Of a stretch of 64,000 bases of DNA, positions 25,466 through 34,884 are shown piece by piece. The notes below the pieces were generated by a model. The model was not told where the DNA came from. It did not search any database and saw only the letters and a program-made list of their open reading frames with translations. The DNA is from Caballeronia sp. SBC1 (GTDB lineage: Bacteria > Pseudomonadota > Gammaproteobacteria > Burkholderiales > Burkholderiaceae). Where the stretch lies: the NCBI RefSeq assembly GCF_011493005.1, contig NZ_CP049157.1:1054001-1118000 (forward strand), in the 5' to 3' direction. How positions within the stretch are numbered: the stretch's first letter is position 1; every line of letters begins with the position of its first letter. A program made the position numbers and the translations under genes.

Positions 25466-26889
25466 ACGGGTTCCATAAAAACAGTCGGGGTTGGGTGACG
25501 CATCAACATCTGTGCTCGGGGATGAACGCTTCAATGGCGGTGGCCGGTGTCATCGCGATTGTTTGTTCGATCCAGCCGGTCTGCGCCAAGCGCATGCCGT
25601 TGCAAGACATGACGCCTTATGTGGTGCGCGCGGACGATTCGCTCTACACGCTGGCGGACCGCTATATGCAGAGTCCTTCGGATTGGCGCCTTTTGCGCGA
25701 CATCAATCACGTTGCGAATCCGCGCCGCTTGCAGGTCAACGCGCATCTCTTCATGCCCACCGCGCGGCTCAGGCAAACACTGCTGACGGCCAAGGTAGTG
25801 GCGGTGCGCGGCAGTGTCGATAAGCTCGGCACAGCGGGTGCGCCACCCATGCCGGTCGGTGCGGGGACGCTGCTGAAGGAGGGCGATGAAATCAGCACCG
25901 GTCGCGACGCGTTCGTTTCCATGCTGCTACCCGACGGCTCGCATGTCGTGTTGCCATCGAGCAGCCGGATCAAGATCGGACGATTGCGGACCACGCTGCT
26001 GACTGGCGCAGTCGACCGCCAGTTCGACTTGAAGCAAGGCGAGGTCACGACCGACGTCACGCCGTTCAAGAACCCGCGCGATTCGTTCCGGGTCATTACG
26101 CCGTCGGTGGTGGCAGGCGTGCGCGGCACGCGTTTCCGGGTGAATTACCTGGCAGCGCAGGATGCGACCACCGTCGAGGTGCTGGCGGGCAAGATTGGTG
26201 TGGATGGGGCAGCGAACGGCGAGGTTAATAACGCCTCCGCCCCGCAGCCGGTCCAGGGCGGAGCGCAGACGCTCGTGCTGGCCGGCTACGGCAACCTGAC
26301 GCGTACGGGCGATGCCGCAGGTGCGCCGGTGCGCTTGCTCGCCCCGCCGGATATTGTCGATCCGGGCAAGTTGCAGCGCGCCCCGCAAGTAAGCTTCGAC
26401 CTGACGCCGGTCGACGGCGCGGGTGCGTACCGCACGGAGATCGCGACCGATGCCGATTTCCTCGACCTGCTTCGCGACCAGCGCACGGAAGGCCTGCACG
26501 CGGCGTTCGACAACATCCCTGATGGCAACTATTTCGTGCGTGTCTCGGCCACCGACACGCACGGCATCGACGGCTTGCCGCAAGTGCTCACCTTCAGCCG
26601 CTATACAGACACCACCAACGCGGCGGCCACGCCCGTCGAAGGCAATGGCTACGTCTTCCGCTGGCATGTCGATGGCGAGGCGAGGGGCGCGCGGTATCGG
26701 TTCATCCTGTCGAATCATGCGGACCTGAGCGCGCCGCTCATCGACTTGCTCGACGTGTCGGGCGGCGAGATGTCGGTGGCGCATCTGAGCCCAGGAAAGT
26801 ACTACTGGACGATTGTTGTCGATACCTTCGAGAACGGCCGCCTCCTCTCGATCCCGAGCGAAATCCGGTCGTTCACTCAAACGCGGTAG
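25462..26889 (+). CDS. Exported LysM and FecR domain protein
   Basis: A 475-residue envelope protein. A hydrophobic export segment lies at about residues 23-42 (AVAGVIAIVCSIQPVCA). A LysM-like peptidoglycan-binding unit follows (YVVRADDSLYTLADRYMQSP, about 53-72). A FecR domain spans about 110-230 (GDEISTGRDAFVSMLLPDGS and TPSVVAGVRGTRFRVNY). The C-terminal half is beta-rich with repeated EIATDADF, VRVSATD and RFILSNH patterns, as in fibronectin-like modules. It begins at GTG 25462, overlapping the response regulator. It probably feeds an envelope signal to the CHASE2 kinase encoded next. Confidence 0.87.
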   Translation: MNGFHKNSRGWVTHQHLCSGMNASMAVAGVIAIVCSIQPVCAKRMPLQDMTPYVVRADDSLYTLADRYMQSPSDWRLLRDINHVANPRRLQVNAHLFMPTARLRQTLLTAKVVAVRGSVDKLGTAGAPPMPVGAGTLLKEGDEISTGRDAFVSMLLPDGSHVVLPSSSRIKIGRLRTTLLTGAVDRQFDLKQGEVTTDVTPFKNPRDSFRVITPSVVAGVRGTRFRVNYLAAQDATTVEVLAGKIGVDGAANGEVNNASAPQPVQGGAQTLVLAGYGNLTRTGDAAGAPVRLLAPPDIVDPGKLQRAPQVSFDLTPVDGAGAYRTEIATDADFLDLLRDQRTEGLHAAFDNIPDGNYFVRVSATDTHGIDGLPQVLTFSRYTDTTNAAATPVEGNGYVFRWHVDGEARGARYRFILSNHADLSAPLIDLLDVSGGEMSVAHLSPGKYYWTIVVDTFENGRLLSIPSEIRSFTQTR

Positions 26890-26898
26890 GCGCGATCC

Positions 26899-29358
26899 AT
26901 GCCATGGCGCTTCCCTCTCCACAACCGGCGCTGGCTCGCGCCGTCGATCGGCAAACGATTTTTCCTGGAATGGACGCTGATCGGCGTGGTGGGGATTGCC
27001 GCCGTGCTCTTTGGCGTGGCGAGCCCGTTGACGGAGCGGGCCAGTTTCCTCTTCTACGATCAGTTGTTGTTGCACCTGGCAAGCCGTCCGTCGAGCGACA
27101 TTGTGATTGTCGCGATCGATGACGAGAGCATCGCCGAACTCGGGCGCTGGCCGTGGCCGCGCGAGACCCACGCGGCATTGCTCACGCAACTGGCGAAGGC
27201 GAAACCGGCGAGCGTCGCGTACGACGTGCTGTTCACCGAACCCTCTCCGGGCGACGCCGCTTTCGCCGAGGCCATGAAACATGTGCCGACCTATCTGCCG
27301 TTGCTCGTCGACCGGTTGCCCGTCAACCAGAACGAGCCCGCCGTGGTCGAACCCGTTCCGGTGCTGCGCGCGGCGGCGGCGGGCGTGGGCCATATCGACC
27401 TGGAAGTGAATCACGACGGTATTGTGCGCAGCGTCTCGCTGTTCGAAGGCAGCGGCAAGGATTGGTGGCCGAGCATCACCGTGCCGGTGTATCAGGCGTT
27501 GCGCGGGCCGGATGCAGCATTGCCAGGCATCGAAAGAGCGGCTGCGGACACGGCGTTCGTGGCGTCCGCTGCCACCGCAGCGGCGGGCGCGGGCGATCTG
27601 AAGCGCGCGCACCGGATGATGATTCCGTTTTCGCGCACGTCGCTGGATTATCCGCGGGTGTCGTTCGCGGCCGCGATGCACGGAGCGGTTCCCCCTGAAT
27701 TTTTCGCGGGCAAGATCGTGCTGGTGGGCGCAACGGCGGCCGGCCTGCGCGACCGCTTTGCCACGCCGATCTCGGGCGAAGTGGGCGAGCTGCCCGGTGT
27801 CGATATCTACGCGACGATCCTCGACGCATTGCTCGACGGTCGCGCCATTGAACCGATAGGCGACAAGGCGGCCGGCTGGGCGAGCCTCGTGCCGGTCGGC
27901 ATCCTGCTCGCGGGGCTGCTGGTGATGTCGCCGTTCCAGTCGCTCATGCTCACGATCGCGCTGGGCTGCGCCAGCATGATTGCGAGCGCGTGCCTTTTGT
28001 ATTTGCGCTCGCGCTGGCTCTCGCCGGTGCCGGCGCTCGGCGGCCTGGCGCTGATCTATTTGCTGTGGAGCTGGCGGCGTCTCGAGGTCGCGATGTCGTA
28101 TCTCGGGCAGGAACTGCGTCTGCTGGCCGCCGAGCCGAATCTGCTGCCCGGTCCCCAACCGAAGCCGCAGGGCACAGCGGGCGATGTGCTTGAACGGCTG
28201 ATCGCACTCACGCGTCAGGCTGTGCAGCGCCAGCGCAATATGCGCCAGTTTATCTGGGACAGCCTGAACAGCTTGCCCGAGCCGATCATGGTCTGCGATC
28301 GCAATGGCCGAATCCTGATGGTCAATGATCCCGCACGGCTGCATTTCGGTCCCGTGGAGTTCGCAGACCTATCGATCATGCAGCTCTTCGGCGAGTTCCA
28401 TTTCGTGCGTCTCGTCGACGAGGACCGCAGCGGTGCACTACCGAGCGGCATGCAATGGCCGGCGATGCTCGACCCGCGTCTTGAGCGTCACACTGTCGTG
28501 ATGATGCACGGCATTGAAGTGCGCGATCGCCATGGCCGCGATCACATGCTGCGGTATGCGCCCTGCACGACCAGCACGGGCGAATCGCTCGGGTGGATTG
28601 CGAGCTGGGTCGATATCACCGCGCTGCACGCTTCCGAGCGCCAGCGCGACGACATGCTGCATCTGCTGTCGCACGACATGCGCTCACCGCAGGCGTCGAT
28701 TCTCGCGTTGCTCGACACCGAGCGGCCGCACATCGACTCTAAGCCGGCGATGGATCTGATGGAGCGAGTGGAACGCTACGCGCGCCGCTCGCTTGCTCTT
28801 GCCGATGACTTTGTGCAACTCGCCCGCGCCGAGTCGCAGCACTACAGCCTCGAGCTGCTGAACCTGCATGAACTCGCGATCGACGCCAGCGACGAAATCT
28901 GGCCGCTCGCAAACGCGAAGAACATTGAGGTGCGTTGCGAGAGCGAAGGCGAGGTCTTCTGGGTGTTGGCGGACCGGTCGCTGATGACGCGCGCGCTCAT
29001 CAACCTGCTCAGCAACGCGGTGAAATACAGCCCGCCTGGCACGCGTGTCGACTGTATCGTCACGGAGATGCCAAGCGCGATCATGTGTGTGGTGCGGGAC
29101 GCGGGTTACGGTATCGCGCTTGAGCAGCAGGCGCATTTGTTCGAACGCTTCCGGCGCTTTCATCTCGATGGCCAGCCGCCAAGCGATGGAACCGGGCTGG
29201 GGATGGCGTTCGTCAAGACGGTGATCAGCCGCCACGCCGGCGAGATTGCGATTCAAAGCGCGCCGGACCAGGGGACCACAGTGACGATCACCTTGCGTTC
29301 ACAGACAATCGAGACGCGCGAAGCAAGCGGCGAAGAACCCGCTACGCAGAAGCAATGA
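26899..29358 (+). CDS. CHASE2-domain sensor histidine kinase
   Basis: An 819-residue membrane kinase. An N-terminal membrane segment is followed by a large periplasmic CHASE2 domain (about residues 40-320, DIVIVAIDDESIAELGRWPWPR and LLTQLAKAKPASVAYDVLF). Three membrane segments lie around 335-395. A PAS-like region follows (about 440-560, PIMVCDRNGRILMVND). HisKA has the phosphoacceptor H592 in LLSHDMRSPQASI. The ATPase domain shows LINLLSNAVKYSPP, DAGYGI and GTGLGMAF. The gene follows the FecR protein by nine bases. Its natural substrate is the OmpR-type regulator at the head of the operon. Confidence 0.92.
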   Translation: MPWRFPLHNRRWLAPSIGKRFFLEWTLIGVVGIAAVLFGVASPLTERASFLFYDQLLLHLASRPSSDIVIVAIDDESIAELGRWPWPRETHAALLTQLAKAKPASVAYDVLFTEPSPGDAAFAEAMKHVPTYLPLLVDRLPVNQNEPAVVEPVPVLRAAAAGVGHIDLEVNHDGIVRSVSLFEGSGKDWWPSITVPVYQALRGPDAALPGIERAAADTAFVASAATAAAGAGDLKRAHRMMIPFSRTSLDYPRVSFAAAMHGAVPPEFFAGKIVLVGATAAGLRDRFATPISGEVGELPGVDIYATILDALLDGRAIEPIGDKAAGWASLVPVGILLAGLLVMSPFQSLMLTIALGCASMIASACLLYLRSRWLSPVPALGGLALIYLLWSWRRLEVAMSYLGQELRLLAAEPNLLPGPQPKPQGTAGDVLERLIALTRQAVQRQRNMRQFIWDSLNSLPEPIMVCDRNGRILMVNDPARLHFGPVEFADLSIMQLFGEFHFVRLVDEDRSGALPSGMQWPAMLDPRLERHTVVMMHGIEVRDRHGRDHMLRYAPCTTSTGESLGWIASWVDITALHASERQRDDMLHLLSHDMRSPQASILALLDTERPHIDSKPAMDLMERVERYARRSLALADDFVQLARAESQHYSLELLNLHELAIDASDEIWPLANAKNIEVRCESEGEVFWVLADRSLMTRALINLLSNAVKYSPPGTRVDCIVTEMPSAIMCVVRDAGYGIALEQQAHLFERFRRFHLDGQPPSDGTGLGMAFVKTVISRHAGEIAIQSAPDQGTTVTITLRSQTIETREASGEEPATQKQ

Positions 29359-29377
29359 ACGTTTTTTGGGGAACGAA

Positions 29378-29947
29378 GTGAACATACGATCGATGGCTAG
29401 CGCCATTTTCCTTCTCGCGCTTTTGGGCGGGTGCGCCAGCGAATCGCCCGTGAGGATCAGCGCCTACAGTGCACATGGCGGAGAATTTGCAACGGAGGGT
29501 GTCAAGACCTATACGTTGCAATCGTCGAGTGTCGAGCCTCAGGGCGACGCCGCATCCAACACCGCGACCGCTCTTTGGCTTAATGACGCGCTGGTGGCAA
29601 AGGGCTTGCGGCAGGCGCCTCCGAACAGCGCGGACTACCTCGTCAAGTGGGCTTATGCAACGCGTCCGCAAGCGGTGCGCCTGCGCGCCGAGTGCACCGG
29701 CGCCCCCGAAAGCGTATGCGACGACGTCGCGCCGCAAAAGGAATGGTTTGGGCGCAAGCACTACGTCCATGCGCTGACCATCCAGTTCGTCGAGCGGTCG
29801 AGCGGGGTGCTGAGTTACCAGGTAAACGCCACCCATGCGGATCGCGATCCTGCCGGCGGCGCGGCGCTGCACGCCCTCATGAGTTGTGCGTTCGCGGACT
29901 TTCCCATGCACAATGCCGAGCGGCGTGAGGTCGCGCATTGTGATTAA
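29378..29947 (+). CDS. Lipoprotein, DUF4136-like
   Basis: A 189-residue lipoprotein. The signal peptide ends with the lipobox LLGGC (cysteine at about residue 20). The mature part has SADYLVKWAYATRPQAVR and a terminal segment typical of small DUF4136-type outer-membrane lipoproteins; the family call is tentative. The start at GTG 29378 is supported by GGGGA seven bases upstream; a TTG at 29366 and an ATG at 29393 also keep the frame. It follows the kinase by 19 bases and may be the last gene of the signalling operon. Confidence 0.7.
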   Translation: MNIRSMASAIFLLALLGGCASESPVRISAYSAHGGEFATEGVKTYTLQSSSVEPQGDAASNTATALWLNDALVAKGLRQAPPNSADYLVKWAYATRPQAVRLRAECTGAPESVCDDVAPQKEWFGRKHYVHALTIQFVERSSGVLSYQVNATHADRDPAGGAALHALMSCAFADFPMHNAERREVAHCD

Positions 29948-30105
29948 AGCCTGGCGGAAGATCGGCGTGCGGGAGATTAGCGTGGGGATATTCGCGTATT
30001 CTTGCGCCTGAACGAAGCGGCGAGCATTGCAGGAAATCACGCCAAGCCGCTGATGACGTTCAGTCCACACGAGCCCGAAGGACTCGACATGCCAGGGAAC
30101 CCGCA

Positions 30106-30945
30106 GTGAAGTTTGCCGATTTTTGCCGTTGCACTGTAGTCTCGTTCACTTGCGTTTGGCTGACAATTGGCCTGACAAACGCATTCGCTGACGAGCAGAG
30201 CGCTACCCCCGCTGCTCCTGATGCCAGCGCCGCCGCCGATACCAGCACTTCCGGCCCATGGAAGGTCTCGATCGGCCCCGCGCTGATGGTGTCGCCGAAA
30301 TACCCCGGTTCCCGTGCGTTCCAGGTGCTGCCGCTGCCATCGCTCGATATTTCCTACGACGACCGGATCTTCTCGCAAGGTCTCGATGTGCTCGGCATCA
30401 ACCTCCTGAAAGGGCCGGCCTATCACTTCGGCACGGCAATCAGCTTCGATTTCCAATCGCGCAACGAGTCTGACGATCCGCGCCTTCACGGCCTGGGTAA
30501 TGTGCATTACGGTCCCAAGCTGAAAGTGTTTGCGGATTATTCAGTGTCGCTGTTGACGGGCTCGGTCGCGGCTTATCAGGACATTGCGGGGACAGGGCAG
30601 GGTTTGCTCGTCAGCGGGGATCTGGTGGCGAATATGCCGCTTACTTCGAAGCTGCTGGTGTCGGTTGGGCCTGGCGTGACGTGGGCTAATGCCGTCTATA
30701 ACCGGACACTGTTCGGCGTGTCGGCCAGTCAAAGCGCAGCGTCGGGTCTGCCGGTCTATAACACCAGTTCGGGCATCCGGGACGTTCACCTCAACACCTA
30801 CGTCAGCTACGATTTTTCGAAGAAATGGGTAGGGTCCGTATCGCTCACGGCCGGACGGTTGGAGCACAACGCAGGGCATAGCCCAATCACCGAGCAACGA
30901 ACTGAATTGAATTTTCTCGCTGCGGTGAATTATCGGTTCAAGTGA
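30106..30945 (+). CDS. MipA/OmpV family outer-membrane protein
   Basis: A 279-residue outer-membrane beta-barrel. A signal peptide ends near TNAFADEQ, then a Ala/Ser-rich linker precedes WKVSIGPALMVSPKYPGSRAF. Further family features are PLPSLDISYDDRIF, the repeated amphipathic strands, and the C-terminal phenylalanine-containing strand ELNFLAAVNYRFK, where the final aromatic region is typical of barrel proteins. The start is a GTG at 30106. MipA links murein hydrolases and synthases in E. coli, while OmpV-like proteins serve other roles. A link to the upstream envelope-sensing kinase is possible but not shown. Confidence 0.85.
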   Translation: MKFADFCRCTVVSFTCVWLTIGLTNAFADEQSATPAAPDASAAADTSTSGPWKVSIGPALMVSPKYPGSRAFQVLPLPSLDISYDDRIFSQGLDVLGINLLKGPAYHFGTAISFDFQSRNESDDPRLHGLGNVHYGPKLKVFADYSVSLLTGSVAAYQDIAGTGQGLLVSGDLVANMPLTSKLLVSVGPGVTWANAVYNRTLFGVSASQSAASGLPVYNTSSGIRDVHLNTYVSYDFSKKWVGSVSLTAGRLEHNAGHSPITEQRTELNFLAAVNYRFK

Positions 30946-30968
30946 TCTGAAGGTCTTTTGCCGGCGGT

Positions 30969-31274
30969 TTGACCGCTCGCTTCGTGATCCTGGGCGCCCT
31001 CGTCGCGGAACTGAAAGCTGAAGGCTCCTCCTCCATTGCGCCGACTGAGATCGATTCGTTTCAGCTCCCGATCAGGGGGATCACACTGCGCGGCTATAGC
31101 GCAGACGAGGACCCCGACGCGTTTGACGAATGGATACAACGCCTGAACGAATGGCGGCATGAAGGTACTTTTCACCTTCCATGCACGATCTTCAACGGCC
31201 TCGATAACGCCCCAACTGCATTGTAGGAGGCTTGTGCCGGGAGGCTCAAAGGGGTGGTGCTCGTCGAGCTGTAG
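30969..31274 (+). pseudogene. C-terminal relic of an MDR oxidoreductase, with amber stop
   Basis: The translation resembles the end of NADP-dependent MDR enzymes of the curcumin-reductase type: FVILGALVAELKAEG, then IRGITLRGY, then IFNGLDNAPTAL. A TAG at 31224-31226 interrupts it. Reading through gives EACAGRLKGVVLVEL and a normal stop at 31272-31274, the expected C-terminal strand. The N-terminal 200 or more residues and the cofactor motif are missing. The piece is therefore both 5'-truncated and nonsense-mutated. Confidence 0.65.
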
Positions 31275-31807
31275 CTTAGCCTGTCACCGCGGCCCGCGAG
31301 GACATCCGTTCGGTACAGGCGGGTGGCTGGATACATTGCGAGGAAAAGAGACGGACGCCGCATCTCTCAGTCATGAGGCGAGTGAGGCTGAGCATAATAT
31401 CAAGCTGTACTGCCGGGTTTTTATGCCCAGGCCAACCGATAGATTGTGACTCGAATAAACGGCCGCTCCTGATCATGTCGATCGGGCGGAATGGGGTACA
31501 TGCCACTGATCGCACGCAGGCAGGGGCCGGCCAATTTCGGTTGTTGGCTGCGTCCCCCTGAATTTGAATACCTGGCGCCAGCAGAATGCTAGCGAGATGA
31601 ACTGACAGTGTCATGTCACATTGGCGCGAACGGTTTATCGATGGCCGCGCACCGAATCCCGGAGCGGGTATCATTCGGGCCAGCGTCGAGCAGACCGGTC
31701 GCCAGGCCCTCGGTGAGCCCAAGCTAGATATGGTGCGGCTGACGAGCGGCTGCTCCGCTTATGACTGCACGACCGAAATTCGATTCAACAAATCCGCCCT
31801 TCCGCCT
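31275..31807. other. Intergenic, no gene supported
   Basis: About 530 bases between the oxidoreductase relic and the acyltransferase. Open frames on both strands have no recognisable domain. The frame of the acyltransferase is open back to 31613, but the upstream residues lack family character. The stretch may be degraded coding DNA. Confidence 0.4.
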
Positions 31808-33889
31808 ATGAGTGACACTGTTTCTCCTCGCCGTACCCATCATGCACAAAGTTATCGTGCGGACGTGGATGGACTTCGCGCTTTGGCGGTCATCGCCGTC
31901 ATGTTCTGCCACGCTGGTTTCGCGGCGTTTCGCGGCGGATTTGTCGGAGTAGATGTCTTCTTCACGATTTCGGGTTTTGTCGTTACCAATTCGATAGTTG
32001 ATGATCTGAATCGGAACGCGTTCTCGTTCAAAGAGTTTTATGCCCGTCGCGGGAAGCGACTGATTCCAGCGCTTTATGCGATGCTGGCGGCGACCTTCGT
32101 ATTCAGCCTGCTGTTTTGCGTGCCTGAAGACACGTTTCGGCTCGGAAAAAATATCCTTGCTGTCGCGACCATGACGTCCAATATCTTCTTGGCCAAGCAA
32201 ACGGGATACTTTGCTCCTGAGGCAACCGACCAACCGCTCCTGCACACGTGGTCGCTGTCGGTTGAAGAGCAGTTCTATATTGTGTTGCCGCTACTCCTGG
32301 TCGGTCTCTATCGTACGGCGAGAAGATGGACGACTCCTGCTCTTGCAACGCTTGCGATCGCTTCCTTCGCATTCGCTGTGCTGGAGGCGCATCGCGGCTC
32401 CACCGGCGCGTACTACTTTGCTCAGTATCGCGGTTTTGAGTTTCTGGTCGGCTCTCTTCTGGCCATATTCGAAAAAAGGAGCGCAGCGGGGAAAGCGTTC
32501 ATCTTCGATGCCGCGTTCACTACGGGTATAGCGCTGATACTGGCCGGTGTATTGGGCGTTAGCGTGGCGTCGCAGTTTCCGGGTCTCGGCGCAATCGTAC
32601 CTTGCGCGGGAGCGCTGATCGTTATCTACAGTGGGCGGCGCACTCGATACGCTCATGCTCTCCTGTCGAATCGCGTTGCTGTTTTCCTTGGCAAGATCTC
32701 GTATCCAATCTACCTTTGGCACTGGCCGATGTTTTTTGCCTTCAGGCGATTTGGTGCGCAGAGCGTGGTGGCTCTTGCGGCGGCAATGGTCGCCACGTTG
32801 GGACTCGCGGCCGTCACCTATTGGGTAATCGAGCGTCGAGCGCAACGCGTGTCAATGGGCGCTAATAAGACACTGCTGGCCTTCATTGCTGTCCCTCTTC
32901 TTGCGGCTAGCATTGTCGCGGGCATCGGCAAGCTCACAGACGGCTTCTTGTTCGCTTATCCCACCAGGATTCAAGCAGATGTCCACTGGTCAGGCACCGC
33001 GCTTTTTGACATGCCGCGAGCCAAGGATTGTTGGTCGAAGGTGGGGGTGACCGCCGCAACCACGTGCACGCTGGGCGATCCGGGGTCCTCCGATAAGGCG
33101 ATCCTTTGGGGAGACTCGCATGCGTATCATTTGATTTACTTCTTCGATAAATTAGGAAAGGCAAAGCACATCGCGGTCCACGACCTGGCGTTGACGCTTT
33201 GTCCGCCGATCGAGAATGAACCGTTGCACGCGGGCGATGCGACCTACGAGGACATTCATCAACAATGCGTCGCTCACGACCGCGAGGTTATGAAATATGT
33301 GATGTCCAACGATGACATCAAAACCGTGTTCATGGCGTCCGCGTGGCAAAACTATCAAAACGATGCCACCGGGGAAAATGTGCAGCCGAGTGCGCACGGA
33401 TTCATGCCGGGCCAGTTGGAAAGGGAGTTGGGCAACACAATAGGGAAGCTCGTCGCAGCGGGAAAGCGCGTGGTGATAGTGAACGACGTGCCAATGATCC
33501 CGAACGAGTTGATCAACTGCACGTTCTACAACCACTTGTTCTTCCCGGTTCAAAAGCGTGCGTGCGAATTCGATGCCCGCATTGCCCGAGATCAGCACGC
33601 GCCGATCAAGGCAATGCTAGACAGACTGAAGGGCCGATATCCGCAGGTCGCGATCATGCATACGTTCGATGTTCCGTGCAGTGACGGGATATGCAAACTC
33701 GACTTTGACGGTCTGCCTATCTATCGCTACAACGACTATCACCATCTAAGCCTCGCCGGGAGCTCGTTATATTTCGGAAAGTACGTTGAAAAACATCCGG
33801 GCGAGGTAGGCGAGATATTCGGCGATGGCGACGGAAAGATGCAAGCGGGCAATGGGAACGTCGCAGTTACCAAAGTGAGCGCCCAGTAG
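31808..33889 (+). CDS. Membrane O-acyltransferase fused to an SGNH domain
   Basis: A 693-residue protein of the OafA/YrhL type. The N-terminal acyltransferase-3 domain has about ten membrane segments, with YRADVDGLRALAVIAVMFCHA (catalytic-site His region), FTISGFVV and SLSVEEQFYIV. The C-terminal domain is SGNH-like: block I is ILWGDSHAYHLIYF (about residue 433) and the late D-x-x-H is in YNDYHHLSLAGS. Such proteins add acetyl groups to surface sugars such as O-antigen, peptidoglycan or exopolysaccharide. I chose ATG 31808 (MSDTVSPRRTHHAQSYRADV). No glycan-synthesis genes are nearby, so the substrate is unknown. Confidence 0.9.
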   Translation: MSDTVSPRRTHHAQSYRADVDGLRALAVIAVMFCHAGFAAFRGGFVGVDVFFTISGFVVTNSIVDDLNRNAFSFKEFYARRGKRLIPALYAMLAATFVFSLLFCVPEDTFRLGKNILAVATMTSNIFLAKQTGYFAPEATDQPLLHTWSLSVEEQFYIVLPLLLVGLYRTARRWTTPALATLAIASFAFAVLEAHRGSTGAYYFAQYRGFEFLVGSLLAIFEKRSAAGKAFIFDAAFTTGIALILAGVLGVSVASQFPGLGAIVPCAGALIVIYSGRRTRYAHALLSNRVAVFLGKISYPIYLWHWPMFFAFRRFGAQSVVALAAAMVATLGLAAVTYWVIERRAQRVSMGANKTLLAFIAVPLLAASIVAGIGKLTDGFLFAYPTRIQADVHWSGTALFDMPRAKDCWSKVGVTAATTCTLGDPGSSDKAILWGDSHAYHLIYFFDKLGKAKHIAVHDLALTLCPPIENEPLHAGDATYEDIHQQCVAHDREVMKYVMSNDDIKTVFMASAWQNYQNDATGENVQPSAHGFMPGQLERELGNTIGKLVAAGKRVVIVNDVPMIPNELINCTFYNHLFFPVQKRACEFDARIARDQHAPIKAMLDRLKGRYPQVAIMHTFDVPCSDGICKLDFDGLPIYRYNDYHHLSLAGSSLYFGKYVEKHPGEVGEIFGDGDGKMQAGNGNVAVTKVSAQ

Positions 33890-34002
33890 CGTTTCAGCCG
33901 CGCTAAGCAAACATCCCTTGCGGGACCCTGCGCAGCATGACAGGGATCGGACGACCAGCCCCCATTCGAATGAGAGGTTTGCCGCGTACATCGGGCAAAG
34001 CG

Positions 34003-34329
34003 TTATACAGAGTAACAGAGCAGAAACAGGCAACCCTTACTGCTGCGGAACGACTCATCGGCGGTACCTGTTTCTGCGACACCTGCCCAGCCAGCGCTCA
34101 AAACCTGGCCGTTTTGAATGGCTTCCCCTTCCAGCATGAAGATGAACTCCGGTCCGCCGTGGATATGAGTGGGAAAGACGGCGCCGGGCTCGAAGCGCAC
34201 CAGTTGCATGGCGCGCCCGTTTGCCTTGCCAAGGTTCTTCACCGTTACGCCATCTGCCAGTTTCGAGTCCTGCCATGGGGCGGTGTTGCTATCGGTGAAG
34301 GTGAACTTCGCTTCTTGTCGCGCACTCAT
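34003..34329 (-). CDS. Cupin-domain protein, ChrR-like
   Basis: A 108-residue single-cupin protein. The metal motif reads FEPGAVFPTHIHGGPEFIFMLEGE, split as PTHIHGG (His at about 55 and 57) and a Glu in the second strand. AGGAGG lies six bases upstream of the ATG. Similar proteins are annotated as anti-sigma ChrR-like cupins. It stands alone between decayed genes. Function unknown. Confidence 0.82.
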   Translation of the reverse strand: MSARQEAKFTFTDSNTAPWQDSKLADGVTVKNLGKANGRAMQLVRFEPGAVFPTHIHGGPEFIFMLEGEAIQNGQVLSAGWAGVAETGTADESFRSSKGCLFLLCYSV

Positions 34330-34380
34330 GGCCGTCCTCCTGATCTGGAATTTCGCCGGGATATTGTCAATGTAGCTGGT

Positions 34381-34610
34381 CTATCGTTGCTTCTCCGGAG
34401 CGCGCTCAAGGGTCGCGTCGCCCATCCGATTGTCGCGTGCCTTGAGCGCCTTCCCGGCGTCCTGGATATCACGGACTCCCTTATTCTGGCTCAGCTTGCT
34501 CTCGCCCGCGAGTCGAGTCATATCGGTTTGCAAACCGACGATCGATCTGACCATTGTGTCGATGTATTCCCCGGTGCGTTTCCCATTTTCCACGGTTCGG
34601 GCTGCTGCTT
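34381..34610 (-). pseudogene. C-terminal relic of a PaiB-like FMN-binding regulator
   Basis: The minus strand reads EYIDTMVRSIVGLQTDMTRL and GESKLSQNKGVRDIQDAGKAL, which resembles the end of PaiB/FMN-binding negative transcriptional regulators (YID-ML-IVGIEI-ITR-GK-KLSQN pattern). The preceding stretch, PEPWKMGNAP at about 34570-34601, is in a different frame, implying a frameshift. Only about 75 of roughly 210 codons remain. The assignment comes from remembered family patterns. Confidence 0.5.
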
Positions 34611-34739
34611 AACCATGACACGCCGAACGCCGATATCTTCGCGGTGTATTCGCAGCGGCATCAGATGTCCAACCGGATTCGTGCTTTCCTCGACTTTATT
34701 ACCCACGATCTTCGGAATGAAGCGGGGGAATTCAAGTAG
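34606..34739 (+). pseudogene. C-terminal relic of a LysR-type regulator
   Basis: The plus strand reads NADIFAVYSQRHQMSNRIRA and FLDFITHDLR before a stop. This matches the last strand and helix of LysR regulators (IFAVYP-R-H-P-RVRAFIDFL). Nothing of the helix-turn-helix remains upstream, where the sequence changes to the minus-strand PaiB-like relic. Two unrelated gene tails thus abut near 34605. Confidence 0.5.
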
Positions 34740-34884
34740 GCGGCTGACAACTGCAGGGGTTAGGCCGGCGCTGCGGGATAGGGCAACCGGTCCGGCAAGC
34801 ATTTGCAAATCCGGCTACGCTATGTGCGGCTGTTGCCCTCGTGTCGAACCGATGGCGCAACGGGTAATCATCATCAGGAAAGCA

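Noticed and set aside
25927..28344. An 805-codon open frame on the minus strand
   Set aside because: It is antisense to the FecR protein and CHASE2 kinase genes, rich in Arg and His and without any domain, a usual artefact of GC-rich codon use.
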